Assembly (NCBI GenBank): GCA_959604475.1
Contig: CAUHBX010000076.1
Coordinates: 1-5,727, forward strand
Source: an uncultured Eubacteriales bacterium
Lineage (GTDB): Bacteria > Bacillota > Clostridia > Lachnospirales > Anaerotignaceae
DNA length: 5,727 bases
Reading direction: 5' to 3'
Part shown: one piece after another, positions 5,568 to 5,727 of the stretch
How the letters are laid out: each line of letters starts with the position of its first letter
Position numbering within the stretch: position 1 is the first letter of the stretch
Made by a program: the position numbers and the translations under genes
The notes under the pieces: generated by a model
What the model was told of the DNA's origin: nothing
Seen by the model: the letters and a program-made list of their open reading frames with translations, nothing else
The model's database searches: none

Positions 5568-5727
5568 GTTTTATTTTTTTATTGTCCTAACCGGGCTATT
5601 TCTCAGACACCCGGCACAGAAGATATGGTAGAAGTAAAATTTAGCTATAGATTATATGGATTTTTATATGAGTAATATTTGCTTATATTGCCGAATAAGT
5701 TCCTATATTAAAGGTAAGCTAATTATT
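5568..5727. other. AT-rich non-coding stretch upstream of the regulator, with one small hairpin
   Basis: No convincing gene is visible. A 5-bp inverted repeat, CCGGG (5591-5595) and CCCGG (5610-5614) with a 14-nt loop, forms a GC-rich island. It lacks a T-run in the right place on either strand, so it is not a standard terminator. A 16-residue plus-strand frame (ATG 5625 to TAA 5675) has no good ribosome binding site and is probably chance. The window ends in this stretch. Confidence 0.5.

Noticed and set aside
5591..5614. CCGGG/CCCGG hairpin as a terminator or transposon end
   Set aside because: The stem is only 5 bp with a 14-nt loop, there is no correctly placed T-run, and no matching inverted copy was seen at the other end of the cassette.
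5625..5675. Tiny plus-strand frame beginning MVEVKFSYRLYG
   Set aside because: It is 16 residues long, has no proper ribosome binding site, and belongs to no family I recognise; probably chance or a remnant.

Overview
The window looks like chromosomal DNA from a low-to-mid GC anaerobic Firmicute, probably class Clostridia and perhaps Lachnospirales. This rests on the GyrA sequence style, a two-subunit oxygen-sensitive class I fumarase, AAGGAG-type ribosome binding sites, and strong use of AGA/AGG for arginine in the plus-strand genes. The genus cannot be named from the sequence alone.

Layout, left to right. Positions 2-1516 (+) are the 3' three-fifths of gyrA, entering from outside the window and closed by a textbook intrinsic terminator at 1521-1555. 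Immediately after it, 1573-2415 (+) encodes the alpha subunit of a [4Fe-4S] class I fumarate hydratase, with GTG start. It overlaps by ATGA the beta-subunit gene at 2412-2953 (+). The beta gene is broken: a short deletion of about 10 nt near 2769 shifts the frame and stops it after 131 codons, while the rest of the domain is still readable in another frame to 2953. Next, 2919-4169 (+) encodes a membrane-anchored CapA-family (PGA_cap) metallophosphatase-fold protein whose start lies inside the ancestral end of the beta gene.

Positions 4196-5491 (-) form a convergent two-gene operon: an AraC-family regulator with a DUF6597-like N-terminal region, followed 3 nt later by a VOC/glyoxalase-fold protein with a helical, HTH-like C-terminal extension. 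I revise the regulator's start to a TTG at 5491, preceded by GGAGGA. A strong extended -10 promoter at 5532-5560 would initiate transcription downstream of the longer possible start. Two TGATAA repeats exactly 21 bp apart around this promoter are a candidate autoregulatory operator. The pair has clearly different arginine codon use (13 of 19 codons CGN, against 1 of 14 in capA and 0 of 11 in the fumarase alpha gene), suggesting it was acquired separately.

The plus-strand genes plausibly form one fumarase-capA transcription unit, but no promoter fits between the gyrA terminator and the fumarase start. The unit must depend on read-through or on a promoter inside the gyrA 3' end. I see no CRISPR array, RNA gene, complete mobile element or clearly new system. 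The most notable points are the lesion in the fumarase beta gene and the regulator/VOC cassette with its control region.
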